From positions 1 to 17,244 of the forward strand of contig CANRMU010000011.1 in NCBI GenBank assembly GCA_947631895.1: a stretch of DNA of 17,244 bases, written 5' to 3'. The notes under the pieces were generated by a model. That model was not told the origin of the DNA and ran no database searches. It saw only the letters and a program-made list of their open reading frames with translations. Made by a program: the position numbers and the translations under genes. The first letter of the stretch is position 1. Every line of letters begins with the position of its first letter. Shown one piece after another: positions 1-7,191 of the stretch. Source of the DNA: an uncultured Bacilli bacterium. Lineage in GTDB: Bacteria; Bacillota_I; Bacilli_A; RF39; UBA660.

Positions 1-158
1 CTTTCAATATCAATATTTAAACATGCTGAATTAACAACATTTTCTGCTGTTTGCTCTTTTGTTAGAATCCAATAAGCGTATGATACACCTACAATCAATA
101 ATATTACTCCTAAGACAAGTGAAGTCATTAATATATATTTCTTTTTCTTATTTTCCAT
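1..158 (-). CDS. N-terminus of an exported or membrane-anchored protein with a 'GVSYAYW' signal region (partial)
   Basis: Only the first 52 codons lie in the window. The protein begins with a lysine-rich stretch (MENKKKKY) followed by a hydrophobic segment, about residues 9-25, that ends in GVSYAYW. A polar stretch containing one Cys follows. This layout is that of an N-terminal membrane anchor or signal peptide. The SYAYW ending recalls SipW-dependent (TasA/camelysin-like) signal peptides and small exported proteins of uncultured gut Bacilli, but too little is present to name a family. The start ATG at 158 is preceded by AAAGGA about 9 nt upstream. A promoter with a G-rich spacer lies at 188-218. 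Function unknown. Confidence 0.7.
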   Translation of the reverse strand, partial: MENKKKKYILMTSLVLGVILLIVGVSYAYWILTKEQTAENVVNSACLNIDIE

Positions 159-187
159 TTCATACAGTCCTTTCTTATGCTAAATAA

Positions 188-218
188 ATTGTAACATACC
201 CCTCCCCCATTATGTCAA
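188..218 (-). promoter_or_regulatory. Promoter for the exported-protein gene, with an extended -10 and a G-rich spacer
   Basis: On the minus strand TTGACA (218-213) and TACAAT (193-188) are separated by 19 nt. TG one base before the -10 gives an extended -10 (TGTTACAAT), which can tolerate the long spacer. The spacer contains GGGGGAGGGG (208-199), very unusual in this AT-rich sequence. Confidence 0.55.
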
Positions 219-265
219 GAAAAAAAGCAACAAATCTGTCTAATTTTACATAATTTGTCACTTTT
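216..265 (-). terminator. Intrinsic terminator after dut
   Basis: Just downstream of the dUTPase stop, minus-strand AAAAGTGACAAAT (265-253) pairs with ATTTGTTGCTTTT (235-223). The stem is 13 bp with two adjacent wobble pairs, and the loop is 17 nt. A T-rich stretch follows. It separates dut from the promoter of the next minus-strand gene. Confidence 0.6.
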
Positions 266-269
266 AAAT

Positions 270-728
270 TTAAGCCTTATCAGTTGAACCAAAGCCACCT
301 TTTCTTGTACCTTCGGCTATATCATGGTCAACTGTTAAAAATTTTAAAAACATTACTTGGCCAATAACATCACCTTTATGAACTTCTAATGGTTCTTTAT
401 TGAAATTAAAGTATTGAAAATAAAAATGTCCATCATTACTTTCATTGCCATAATAATCAGCATCTACTAAACCAATACTATTAGCCATTACAAAACCTTT
501 TTTAGGACCAGAACTTCTATTTAATAAAATATAACATTCGTCATCTTGACAATAGGCTTTTAAACCAGTTGGAATTAGTGTTGGTTTAATCCCAAATTCA
601 TATGGTGGGATTGTAATATCTTCTGCTGCTTCAACATCATAAGCTGCACTTTTTTTAGTTTTTCTAATTGGTAAGTGAATATCCTTATCTTCATATCCTT
701 TTACTACTTCAAATCCTCTTTCTTTCAT
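270..728 (-). CDS. dut: dUTP diphosphatase (dUTPase), trimeric type
   Basis: This cytosolic enzyme hydrolyses dUTP to dUMP and pyrophosphate, keeping uracil out of DNA and supplying dUMP for dTMP synthesis. The 152-residue length fits the homotrimeric family, and its five motifs are in order: KSAAYDVEA (about 26-34), RSSGPKKGF (71-79), NSIGLVDADYYG (83-94, with catalytic Asp89), KGDVIGQVMF (118-127) and a C-terminal glycine-rich RKGGFGSTD (142-150). An AAGGA-type ribosome binding site precedes ATG 728. The gene starts 37 nt after the stop of the Crp/Fnr-type regulator on the same strand, so they are probably one transcript, ending at the hairpin at 216-265. Its position next to nrdDG places it in a deoxynucleotide-supply block. 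Confidence 0.93.
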   Translation of the reverse strand: MKERGFEVVKGYEDKDIHLPIRKTKKSAAYDVEAAEDITIPPYEFGIKPTLIPTGLKAYCQDDECYILLNRSSGPKKGFVMANSIGLVDADYYGNESNDGHFYFQYFNFNKEPLEVHKGDVIGQVMFLKFLTVDHDIAEGTRKGGFGSTDKA

Positions 729-765
729 TATAAATCACATCCTTAAAATAATTATAACTAATAAT

Positions 766-1401
766 TTAATATTTGTCATATAAAAGTGTAATTTTATGAT
801 TTTTTATTTCAATAAAACCTTCTTCTTTTAAATATTTTAATTCTCTTGACATTGCGCTTCGATCAATGGCTAAATAATCAGCTAAATCAGTAAAATTAAA
901 TGGTAAGTTAATAACTCTTAAACCATTTTTTTTAGATTCAATATTAAAATATTCTAAGAGTTTATTTCTTATTGTTTTTTTAGTAAGAATTTCAATGCGA
1001 TTATTTCTTTCTTCGATTTTTAAAATAATAATTTCTAATAAATTTTTAAGAAATTGGTTATAATAACTTTTATTTTCTAAATCTAAATTTTTTATTTCAT
1101 CATAATCAATAATATAGACTGTACTTTCTTCTTTAGTTAAAATATCATATTCATTAGAAAGTGGAGATATAATAGTACCAAAAATATCATTTTCTTCTAA
1201 TTCTTCAATTATTGTTCTTGTACCATTATAGTCAGTTTTAATTATTTGCATCATTCCTTTAATAACAATTCCAATAATATTTCCTTGATTAATATTAGAA
1301 AGAATTAGTTCATTTTTAGGGAATGTTAAACGACTTGACTCTAAAGTGTAAAGTAATTTTTCCCGGTTTTTAGGACTTATATTTTGAAATGGATTTAGCA
1401 T
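766..1401 (-). CDS. Crp/Fnr-family transcriptional regulator
   Basis: A 211-residue regulator with an N-terminal cyclic-nucleotide-binding-like beta-roll (about 15-120), a dimerisation helix (about 125-155) and a C-terminal winged helix. The helix-turn-helix includes NFTDLADYLAIDRSAMSREL, with the R-S-A-M-S-R recognition helix typical of the family. No Cys is present, so it cannot carry the iron-sulphur cluster of classical Fnr and the signal it senses is unknown. I chose ATG 1401 because AGGAGG (1414-1409) precedes it at ideal spacing. A longer frame up to 1458 would run through that site and the palindrome. It is divergent from nrdD across the palindrome at 1442-1457, which suggests it regulates itself and nrdDG. 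It is probably co-transcribed with dut. Confidence 0.88.
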   Translation of the reverse strand: MLNPFQNISPKNREKLLYTLESSRLTFPKNELILSNINQGNIIGIVIKGMMQIIKTDYNGTRTIIEELEENDIFGTIISPLSNEYDILTKEESTVYIIDYDEIKNLDLENKSYYNQFLKNLLEIIILKIEERNNRIEILTKKTIRNKLLEYFNIESKKNGLRVINLPFNFTDLADYLAIDRSAMSRELKYLKEEGFIEIKNHKITLLYDKY

Positions 1402-1420
1402 TTTACGGCCTCCTAAAAAA

Positions 1421-1449
1421 ATAATAACATTTTTTGTAAAATGTTGCAA
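1421..1449 (-). promoter_or_regulatory. Predicted promoter of the Crp/Fnr-type regulator gene
   Basis: On the minus strand TTGCAA (1449-1444) and TATTAT (1426-1421) are separated by exactly 17 nt. The -35 lies inside the palindromic operator, so a bound regulator would block RNA polymerase. The predicted start would leave a very short leader of about 13 nt beginning at the AGGAGG, which makes this promoter less certain. Confidence 0.5.
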
Positions 1450-1457
1450 TTGCAACA
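1442..1457. promoter_or_regulatory. Perfect 16-bp palindrome, likely operator of the Crp/Fnr-type regulator
   Basis: TGTTGCAATTGCAACA is its own reverse complement. It lies between the divergent regulator and nrdD genes. Its two-fold symmetry and length match Crp/Fnr-family dimer sites. It overlaps the regulator's predicted -35, and its centre (1449.5) is about 42 bp upstream of the start site predicted from the nrdD -10. Confidence 0.7.
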
Positions 1458-1476
1458 ATGAAGTTTTTCAATAAAG

Positions 1477-1485
1477 TGCTATACT
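1477..1485 (+). promoter_or_regulatory. Extended -10 element of the nrdDG promoter
   Basis: TGCTATACT (1477-1485) is an extended -10. No recognisable -35 lies 16-18 bp upstream (1457-1462 reads AATGAA), as expected for a promoter that needs an activator. The palindrome at 1442-1457 sits where a class II Crp/Fnr activator would bind. Confidence 0.6.
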
Positions 1486-1518
1486 TGGTTTGGTTAAGAG
1501 AAAGGTAGGCAGTAAATT

Positions 1519-3672
1519 ATGAAAATAATTAAACGTGATGGACATATGGTAGATTATAGTCCTGAAAAAATTGAAAATGCTATTATGAAAGCAAATATGG
1601 AAGTTGAAGAAGAGGATCAAGCATCTCCTACTCAAATTAAAAATATTATTAAATATATTGAAAAATTAGGTAAGAAAAGAATGCTTGTTGAAGATATTCA
1701 AGATATTATTGAACAAAAATTAATGAGTATTGGTAAATATTCTTTAGCTAAAAAATATATAACTTATCGTTATACTAGAGAATTAGTTAGAAAAAGTAAT
1801 ACAACTGACTTAGCTATTAAAGAATTAATAGATGGGGAAAGTGAATATTGGAATACCGAAAATTCCAATAAGAATGCTAAAATAATTACTACGCAAAGAG
1901 ATTATTTAGCAGGTATTACTAGTACAGATATCACAAGAAGATTTTTGCTTCCTGAAGATATTGTTAAAGCTCATGATGAAGGTATTATTCATTTTCATGA
2001 TGCCGATTACTTTGCCCAAAATGCAATGCACAACTGTGATTTAATTAACTTAGAAGATATGTTACAAAATGGTACTAATATTAATGGTGTAATGATTGAA
2101 AAACCTCATAAATTTTTAACAGCTATGACTATTGCAACTCAATTAATTACGGCTGTTAATTCAAGTCAATATGGTGGGGTTACTATAACACTTACTCACC
2201 TAGCACCTTTTGTAAGAGATAGCTATAATCGTTATTTAGAAAAATATAAAGAACGTAAATTTAGTAAAGCTGATTGTGAAAAATACGCTAAAGAAGATTT
2301 AGCAAGAGAAATAAAAGATGGTGTTCAAACTTTCCAATATCAAATTAATTCAATGACAACTACTAATGGTCAAGCACCATTCTTAAGTGTTTGTATGTAT
2401 TTAGGTGAAACTACTGAATACAAAGAAGAATTAGCAATGATTATTGAAGAAGTTTTAAAACAAAGAATTGAAGGTATGAAAAATGATAAAGGAGTATATG
2501 TTACTCCAGCCTTCCCTAAACTTCTATATGTCTTAGAAGAAGATAATATTCATGAAGATAGTAAATATTGGTATTTAACTAAACTTGCCGCTGAATGTAC
2601 AGCTAAGAGAATGGTACCAGATTATATCTCTGAAAAAATTATGAAACAATTAAAAATTGATAAAAATGGTGATGGTCAATGCTATCCTTGTATGGGATGT
2701 AGATCTTTTCTTACTCCATACGTTGATGAAAATGGTAAACCTAAATATTATGGAAGATTTAATCAAGGTGTTGTAACAATTAACTTAGTTGATGTTGCCC
2801 TAAGTTCTGATAAAGACGAAGAAGAATTTTGGAAGATTATGGATGATCGTCTAGAATTATGTCATCGTGCTTTACAAATTCGTCATAAAAGACTTAGTAA
2901 AGCTACTAGTGATGTTGCCCCAATACTATGGCAATATGGTGCCTTAGCAAGATTAAAACCAGGTGAATCAATTCATGATTTACTACATAATGGCTACTCT
3001 ACTATTTCACTTGGTTATGCAGGATTATATGAATGTACTAAATATATGACAGGACATTCTCATACTGATAATGGTAAAGGTAAAGAATTTGCATTAAGTG
3101 TTATGAGAAAATTAAATGAAGCTTGCAAAAAATGGAAAGAAACTGAAAATATTGATTACAGTGTTTATGGAACACCTATTGAATCAACAACTTATAAATT
3201 TGCTAAAGCCTTAAGAGAAAGATTTGGCGTTGTAAAAGGAATTACTGATCGTGATTATATAACTAACTCTTATCATGTTCCAGTATTTGAAGAAATTGAT
3301 GCTTTTGATAAATTAAAATTAGAAAGTGAATTCCAAGCATTAAGTCCTGGAGGCGCAATTTCATATATTGAAACACCTAACCTTTCTAATAATTTAGATG
3401 CCGTAATTGAAGTTATTAAATTTATTTATGATACAATTATGTATGCTGAATTAAATACTAAATTGGATTATTGTCATGAATGTGGCTATACTGGTGAAAT
3501 TTTAATTGATGATAATCTTGAATGGTATTGTCCAGAATGTGGCAATCGTGACCATGCTAAATTAAATGTTGCTAGACGTACTTGTGGTTATATTGGTTCT
3601 AATTTCTGGAACAAAGGTCGTACTCAAGAAATTAAAGAAAGAGTTATTCACTTAGATAATAAGGATGCTTAA
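1519..3672 (+). CDS. nrdD: Anaerobic (class III) ribonucleoside-triphosphate reductase, large subunit
   Basis: NrdD reduces ribonucleoside triphosphates to deoxyribonucleotides with formate and a glycyl radical that oxygen destroys, so it marks anaerobic growth. The 717-residue protein has an N-terminal ATP-cone (about 1-95) for allosteric control. The catalytic barrel follows, with a likely active-site Cys173 in MHNCDLIN and a Cys-rich CYPCMGC (388-394). A C-terminal zinc site is formed by CHEC (652-655) and CPEC (671-674). The glycyl radical loop RRTCGYIG has the radical Gly at 690. Length and motif order match the full-length family. The leader carries AAAGGTAGG before ATG 1519. nrdG starts 2 nt after the stop. 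The promoter appears activator-dependent. Confidence 0.97.
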   Translation: MKIIKRDGHMVDYSPEKIENAIMKANMEVEEEDQASPTQIKNIIKYIEKLGKKRMLVEDIQDIIEQKLMSIGKYSLAKKYITYRYTRELVRKSNTTDLAIKELIDGESEYWNTENSNKNAKIITTQRDYLAGITSTDITRRFLLPEDIVKAHDEGIIHFHDADYFAQNAMHNCDLINLEDMLQNGTNINGVMIEKPHKFLTAMTIATQLITAVNSSQYGGVTITLTHLAPFVRDSYNRYLEKYKERKFSKADCEKYAKEDLAREIKDGVQTFQYQINSMTTTNGQAPFLSVCMYLGETTEYKEELAMIIEEVLKQRIEGMKNDKGVYVTPAFPKLLYVLEEDNIHEDSKYWYLTKLAAECTAKRMVPDYISEKIMKQLKIDKNGDGQCYPCMGCRSFLTPYVDENGKPKYYGRFNQGVVTINLVDVALSSDKDEEEFWKIMDDRLELCHRALQIRHKRLSKATSDVAPILWQYGALARLKPGESIHDLLHNGYSTISLGYAGLYECTKYMTGHSHTDNGKGKEFALSVMRKLNEACKKWKETENIDYSVYGTPIESTTYKFAKALRERFGVVKGITDRDYITNSYHVPVFEEIDAFDKLKLESEFQALSPGGAISYIETPNLSNNLDAVIEVIKFIYDTIMYAELNTKLDYCHECGYTGEILIDDNLEWYCPECGNRDHAKLNVARRTCGYIGSNFWNKGRTQEIKERVIHLDNKDA

Positions 3673-3674
3673 TT

Positions 3675-4181
3675 ATGAGATACAACAAAATAAGAAAAAT
3701 GGATATTTCTAATGGCCCAGGAGTAAGAGTTTCAATATTCTTACAAGGCTGTGCCTTTAAATGTAAAAATTGTTTTAATCCTGAAACTCATGATTTTAAT
3801 GGTGGTTTAGAATTTAACCAAGATGTCGTTAATCAAGTATTAGAATTAGCAAATAAAGACCACATTGCTGGTCTTTCCATCTTAGGTGGAGAACCAATGC
3901 ATCCTAAAAATATTGAAGCAACTAAAATGCTTGCAAAAGCATTTAAAGAAAAATACCCAGATAAAACAGTTTGGGTATGGTCTGGTTTTCTATTTGAAAA
4001 TTTAAAAGATAAAGATGTTTTAAATTATATTGATGTTTTAGTAGATGGTCAATTTGTAGATGAACTAAGAGATCCTATGCTACATTGGAAAGGTTCTTCT
4101 AATCAAAGAGTCATTGATGTTCAAAAGTCTTTAAAAAATAATAAAATTATTTTATTTGATGAATATATAAAAGCAAATTAA
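3675..4181 (+). CDS. nrdG: Anaerobic ribonucleotide reductase activating protein (radical SAM)
   Basis: NrdG uses a [4Fe-4S] cluster and S-adenosylmethionine to generate the glycyl radical on NrdD. Its 168 residues match the short NrdG type. The CxxxCxxC cluster motif is GCAFKCKNCF (Cys26, Cys30, Cys33), and the GGEP motif follows in LSILGGEPMHP. The DISNGPGVRVSIFLQGC start is typical of the family. AAGGA near the end of nrdD serves as ribosome binding site, and only 2 nt separate the genes, so they are translated from one mRNA. The transcript ends at the hairpin 4211-4241. Confidence 0.96.
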   Translation: MRYNKIRKMDISNGPGVRVSIFLQGCAFKCKNCFNPETHDFNGGLEFNQDVVNQVLELANKDHIAGLSILGGEPMHPKNIEATKMLAKAFKEKYPDKTVWVWSGFLFENLKDKDVLNYIDVLVDGQFVDELRDPMLHWKGSSNQRVIDVQKSLKNNKIILFDEYIKAN

Positions 4182-4210
4182 AGCAGAACAGTAAAAAATT
4201 TTATACTATA

Positions 4211-4248
4211 AAAAATAAGAGCATTATTTACTCTTATTTTTATTTTGT
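4211..4248. terminator. Bidirectional intrinsic terminator between nrdG and the DUF3592-like gene
   Basis: AAAAATAAGAG (4211-4221) and CTCTTATTTTT (4231-4241) form an 11-bp stem with a 9-nt loop. T-rich sequence follows on the plus strand (to about 4248), and another T run follows on the minus strand. The last codons of the minus-strand gene lie inside the stem. Confidence 0.75.
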
Positions 4249-4697
4249 TTTTTTCTAATTAGATAACATTTAATCATAACTAAAGCAAAAATTAAACTAA
4301 TACTACATGCTACAATATCAACACCAATTATCCATGTATCTCGAAATCTAGTTGGTACATCAGGATCAATATAAATCCTCATTTTACTATTAATTTTAGG
4401 ATAAAACATTGCCATATGTAATGTTTTATTACAATGATAAGTCCTTCCATTATAAACATATTCTAACTCAGCATAGTGATAAACAGAATCTACTTCATTA
4501 GTATTTGGAACATGTTTATGTCCAATACTGGTAACTACTGAATCAACCTTAACATAATCTTTAGTTTCAATATATGTCGATACTAAATTGATACTAAACA
4601 TTAAAAATAAAAGCAATGAAAATATCATTAATACTAAAAAAATTATTGGATTTAAATTTTGATTAACTTGTACTTTACCCATTTTAATCTTCATCAT
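4224..4697 (-). CDS. DUF3592-like small membrane protein
   Basis: A protein of 157 residues with two hydrophobic segments, roughly 10-37 and 115-140. They flank an extracytoplasmic domain with the pattern YHYAELEYVYNGRTY followed by RIYIDPDVPTRF. Two membrane helices around a small beta domain that contains Y-x-Y-x-G-x-x-Y are typical of DUF3592. No enzymatic motif is visible and the function is unknown. ATG 4697 is chosen because AAAGGTGG lies 5-8 nt upstream. The GTG at 4706 is part of that ribosome binding site, so it is not the start. The gene is convergent with nrdG and appears to stand alone. Confidence 0.65.
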   Translation of the reverse strand: MMKIKMGKVQVNQNLNPIIFLVLMIFSLLLFLMFSINLVSTYIETKDYVKVDSVVTSIGHKHVPNTNEVDSVYHYAELEYVYNGRTYHCNKTLHMAMFYPKINSKMRIYIDPDVPTRFRDTWIIGVDIVACSISLIFALVMIKCYLIRKKQNKNKSK

Positions 4698-4782
4698 TTT
4701 TACCACCTTTTTAATTTTTTTATATTTTATATATTAACATAACATATTTTTATTTGTAAATAGCAAACGAAGATGAAAAATT

Positions 4783-4806
4783 AAAAAAGAACATTATCCA
4801 TGTCCC
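4783..4806 (-). terminator. Terminator after tRNA-Arg
   Basis: Minus-strand GGGACAT (4806-4800) pairs with ATGTTCT (4794-4788) around a 5-nt loop, with two G-U wobbles. A run of T follows. It lies 18 nt past the tRNA 3' end. Confidence 0.5.
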
Positions 4807-4823
4807 TAATTTTAAATATTAAA

Positions 4824-4900
4824 TGGTGTCCCAGATAGGGTTTGAACCTACAACCTTTAGCTCCGGAGGCTAACGCTCTATCCAATTGAGCTACTGGGAC
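4824..4900 (-). tRNA. tRNA-Arg (anticodon CCG), CCA encoded
   Basis: A complete cloverleaf is visible. The acceptor stem is GTCCCAG (4900-4894) pairing with CTGGGAC (4834-4828). The D-arm is GCTCAATTGGATAGAGC. The anticodon stem TTAGC/GCTAA carries the 7-nt loop CTCCGGA with anticodon CCG (4866-4864), which reads CGG. The T-arm contains GGTTCAAACCC in the T-loop position. The discriminator base is A, and CCA is encoded at 4826-4824. It lies on the same strand 14 nt after rseP and may be co-transcribed with it. Confidence 0.95.
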
Positions 4901-4901
4901 A

Positions 4902-4930
4902 AAAACTATTACATTTAAAATAAATGTAAT
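4902..4930 (-). terminator. Terminator-like hairpin between rseP and tRNA-Arg
   Basis: ATTACATTTA (4930-4921 on the minus strand) and TAAATGTAAT (4917-4908) form a perfect 10-bp stem with a 3-nt loop. AG and five T follow, ending at the first base of the tRNA. The rseP stop codon lies in the stem. The stem is AT-rich, so it may terminate weakly or serve as a processing signal for the tRNA 5' end. Confidence 0.4.
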
Positions 4931-5964
4931 ATGTCTTGAATAGTTATATAAATCATTAACAGCATTAATAAAGCAAATCCTACTAAATTACAAATACTTT
5001 CAAATTTAACATTAATTGGACTTCCCTTAATTTTTTCAACTATCATAAAGAAGATATGTCCACCATCAAAAGCTGGGAATGGTAAGATATTAATGAATCC
5101 GACATTAATACATAAGAAAGCTGTTATATAAATAAGTTGAATAAGTCCTTGTTCTCTTGATGTATCAATTACTTTATAAATACCTACAGGACCAGATAAA
5201 TTATTTAAAGATAATTGTCCCGTAAATAATCCTCCAATTGTAATTGCCATACTATGAATGACATTACCAAATTTAGTAAAGGCATATTTAATACTTCCCC
5301 ATAATCCTTTTTCTTCATAAGTATCTAAATTAATTCCAAAAACATTTTGTTCTTGACCATTATCATTTTTTATTTTTTCTGGTACAACTTTTAGATTTTC
5401 AATTTGACCATCTTCATGTTTTACTTGAAAATCATAAGTATTATTTTCAGTTTTATAATATAAATAAATTTGGCCTACATCCCAATTAGTTACTTTATGA
5501 CCATTAATAGCTAAAATTTCATCATTACCTTTAATACCAGCTTTTAAAGCAGCAGAATCAGGATCTACTTTAGCAATTTTATTGGTTGCAATTTTACCAC
5601 CCCAAATAATAGACATAATAAATAATAAAACTAAAGCTAAAATAAAGTTGTTTAAAACTCCTGCTGATAAAATTAATAATCTCTGATACCATGGCCTATT
5701 ACATAAAAATTTTTCTTTAGGTATTTTATTATCATCTTCATATACTTCCCCAGCCATTTGCACAAAACCACCAATAGGTAAAGCTCTTATATTATAAAAT
5801 ATTCCATCTTTTCCTTTATGAGAAAAGATAACTGGTCCCATTCCTATTGAAAATTCATAAATAAAAACTCCAGACTTTTTAGCCGTTATAAAATGACCAA
5901 ACTCATGTACTAAAATAATTATTCCTAAAATAAAAATAAATAAAATTAAACTAACAATCCACAT
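4915..5964 (-). CDS. rseP: RseP/RasP-family site-2 intramembrane zinc metalloprotease
   Basis: This membrane protease cleaves transmembrane substrates such as anti-sigma factors and signal-peptide remnants. The first helix carries the zinc motif HEFGH (residues 20-24). A central PDZ domain (about 125-205) contains DSAALKAGIKGNDEILAING. The C-terminal membrane half has NILPFPAFDGGH, matching the family NPxPxxDGG motif that supplies the third zinc ligand. Length (349 residues) is normal. I chose ATG 5964, not 5973: AGGAGG (5979-5974) directly abuts the upstream ATG and is 9 nt from the one at 5964. The ribosome binding site overlaps the cdsA stop, so the two are coupled. No dxr gene lies between them, although that is its frequent place. 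Confidence 0.94.
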   Translation of the reverse strand: MWIVSLILFIFILGIIILVHEFGHFITAKKSGVFIYEFSIGMGPVIFSHKGKDGIFYNIRALPIGGFVQMAGEVYEDDNKIPKEKFLCNRPWYQRLLILSAGVLNNFILALVLLFIMSIIWGGKIATNKIAKVDPDSAALKAGIKGNDEILAINGHKVTNWDVGQIYLYYKTENNTYDFQVKHEDGQIENLKVVPEKIKNDNGQEQNVFGINLDTYEEKGLWGSIKYAFTKFGNVIHSMAITIGGLFTGQLSLNNLSGPVGIYKVIDTSREQGLIQLIYITAFLCINVGFINILPFPAFDGGHIFFMIVEKIKGSPINVKFESICNLVGFALLMLLMIYITIQDILHLF

Positions 5965-5977
5965 ATTCTTCATCCTC

Positions 5978-6772
5978 CTATATAACTTTTAAAAATACAT
6001 AATATATTAAAATAACAAATATAAAACTATCAATTCGATCTAATATCCCACCATGACCAGGTATTAAATTAGAATAATCTTTAATATCATTTTCTCTTTT
6101 AATTTTACTAAATAATAAATCACCTAACTGTCCCATAATTGATAAGATTAAACTTATTACTATTGTTAATATAATATTTCTATCACTTACTAACAAGTAA
6201 TAAAAACAACTACATAAACAAGTCGCGACAAGACTTCCACTTAACGACCCAGCAATCGTTTTAGATGGACTTATGGAAGGTGCTATCTTTCTTTTTCCTA
6301 TTAAAGAACCAACAATAAAAGCCGTAGTATCAGTAATAATGGGAATTAAAGCTAGGTAAGTAAATAAATAAATACTTTCAGTTCGAACTACTATCATGGA
6401 ATGAAAAGCCATTCCAAGAAAAATAACAACTGCAAATAAATAAAAAGCATCTTTAGTTTCATATTTATTTTTGTTCAAAAATAACGTTGGTAATAAATAA
6501 ACCATTAAAATTAAAATTAACAGTCGATGAGATATACTATAGGAAACTAATCCTCCTTGATATTCATAAAAAACAATTCCTAACAATGCCAAAACACTAA
6601 ATAAATTAAGAGCACTAGGAATTTTATTATGACTTTTCTTTAAGTCTAATAATTCTTTTAAAGCCAAAATTGCTATGATAGCAAGTCCTAAAGAAAAAAC
6701 CTCATTTCCTGCTAGTATAATTGGTACAACAATTAAAAGCATAACAATTGAGCTTATTACTCTTTTTTTCAT
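5978..6772 (-). CDS. cdsA: Phosphatidate cytidylyltransferase
   Basis: CdsA makes CDP-diacylglycerol from phosphatidic acid and CTP in the membrane, the branch point for phospholipid synthesis. The protein has 264 residues with about seven or eight hydrophobic helices. It carries SPSKTIAGSLSGS (about 168-180) and the C-terminal CDP-alcohol signature region, from GQLGDLLFSKIKR to IPGHGGILDRIDS, with the conserved H-G-G-x-x-D-R-x-D. The ribosome binding site is GTAGGTGA. A consensus promoter lies at 6798-6826. It is first in the cdsA-rseP unit. The stop is TAG, overlapping the rseP ribosome binding site. Confidence 0.95.
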   Translation of the reverse strand: MKKRVISSIVMLLIVVPIILAGNEVFSLGLAIIAILALKELLDLKKSHNKIPSALNLFSVLALLGIVFYEYQGGLVSYSISHRLLILILMVYLLPTLFLNKNKYETKDAFYLFAVVIFLGMAFHSMIVVRTESIYLFTYLALIPIITDTTAFIVGSLIGKRKIAPSISPSKTIAGSLSGSLVATCLCSCFYYLLVSDRNIILTIVISLILSIMGQLGDLLFSKIKRENDIKDYSNLIPGHGGILDRIDSFIFVILIYYVFLKVI

Positions 6773-6797
6773 TACTTCACCTACGTCTTCTAATTAA

Positions 6798-6826
6798 AGT
6801 ATACTCTTTATCTTAAATTTATGCAA
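6798..6826 (-). promoter_or_regulatory. Promoter of cdsA-rseP
   Basis: On the minus strand TTGCAT (6826-6821) and TATACT (6803-6798) are 17 nt apart, about 26 bp upstream of the cdsA start. Both hexamers are close to the sigma-A consensus. Confidence 0.7.
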
Positions 6827-6850
6827 TGTAAGAACGAAAATTTGACAAAA

Positions 6851-6877
6851 GAAAAAATCATTATTAACAAACAATGA
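6851..6877 (-). terminator. Terminator after the Xre-type regulator gene
   Basis: Directly after the TAG stop, minus-strand TCATTGTT (6877-6870) pairs with AATAATGA (6865-6858) around a 4-nt loop, with one wobble pair. Six T follow. It separates the regulator from the cdsA promoter. Confidence 0.65.
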
Positions 6878-7150
6878 CTACTTTTTTAAATTTTTATAAT
6901 ACTTATCAACTCTAGTAGGTAAATTTTTAGATTCTTTTGCTGTTTCCTCATTAAATAAATCAATAGTTTTAATTTCTAACTTTCTAGCAATTAAATCAAT
7001 ATTTTTACAAGTTAAATTTGCTTCCCCATTTTCAATTGTACTTAGATAAGCCATTTTAAAACCAGTCATTTCAGCAAATTTTTCCTGAGTTAGATTTTTT
7101 TGAAAACGATAATATTTAGTGTTGCAACCAATTAAATGCATTGAATCCAT
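6878..7150 (-). CDS. Xre-family helix-turn-helix regulator
   Basis: A 90-residue DNA-binding protein. Residues about 8-68 form an HTH_3/Cro-C1 domain: helix 2 is LTQEKFAEMTGF, the turn and recognition helix follow in KMAYLSTIENGEANLT, and the ISTIE-like 'LSTIENG' is characteristic. The C-terminal tail is short and basic, with no sensor domain. GAGGG precedes ATG 7150 by 7 nt. It is divergent from the secreted protein at 7294. A 16-bp palindrome between the two genes adjoins its own TATAAT, so it probably represses itself and may control the neighbour. It resembles small regulators of competence or mobile elements, but no such element surrounds it. Confidence 0.85.
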   Translation of the reverse strand: MDSMHLIGCNTKYYRFQKNLTQEKFAEMTGFKMAYLSTIENGEANLTCKNIDLIARKLEIKTIDLFNEETAKESKNLPTRVDKYYKNLKK

Positions 7151-7179
7151 AACTTATCCCTCTTCTTATTAATATAAAA

Positions 7180-7185
7180 ATTATA
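7180..7185 (-). promoter_or_regulatory. -10 element of the Xre-type regulator gene
   Basis: TATAAT (7185-7180 on the minus strand) is a perfect -10 about 30 bp upstream of the gene. The -35 region is poor and overlaps the palindrome at 7192-7207. Confidence 0.5.
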
Positions 7186-7191
7186 AAGCTA

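Noticed and set aside
1402..1458. Longer N-terminus of the Crp/Fnr-type regulator
   Set aside because: It would place AGGAGG and the palindrome inside the coding region; ATG 1401 has ideal spacing.
5965..5973. ATG 5973 as the start of rseP
   Set aside because: The AGGAGG directly touches this ATG, leaving no spacer; ATG 5964 is 9 nt away.
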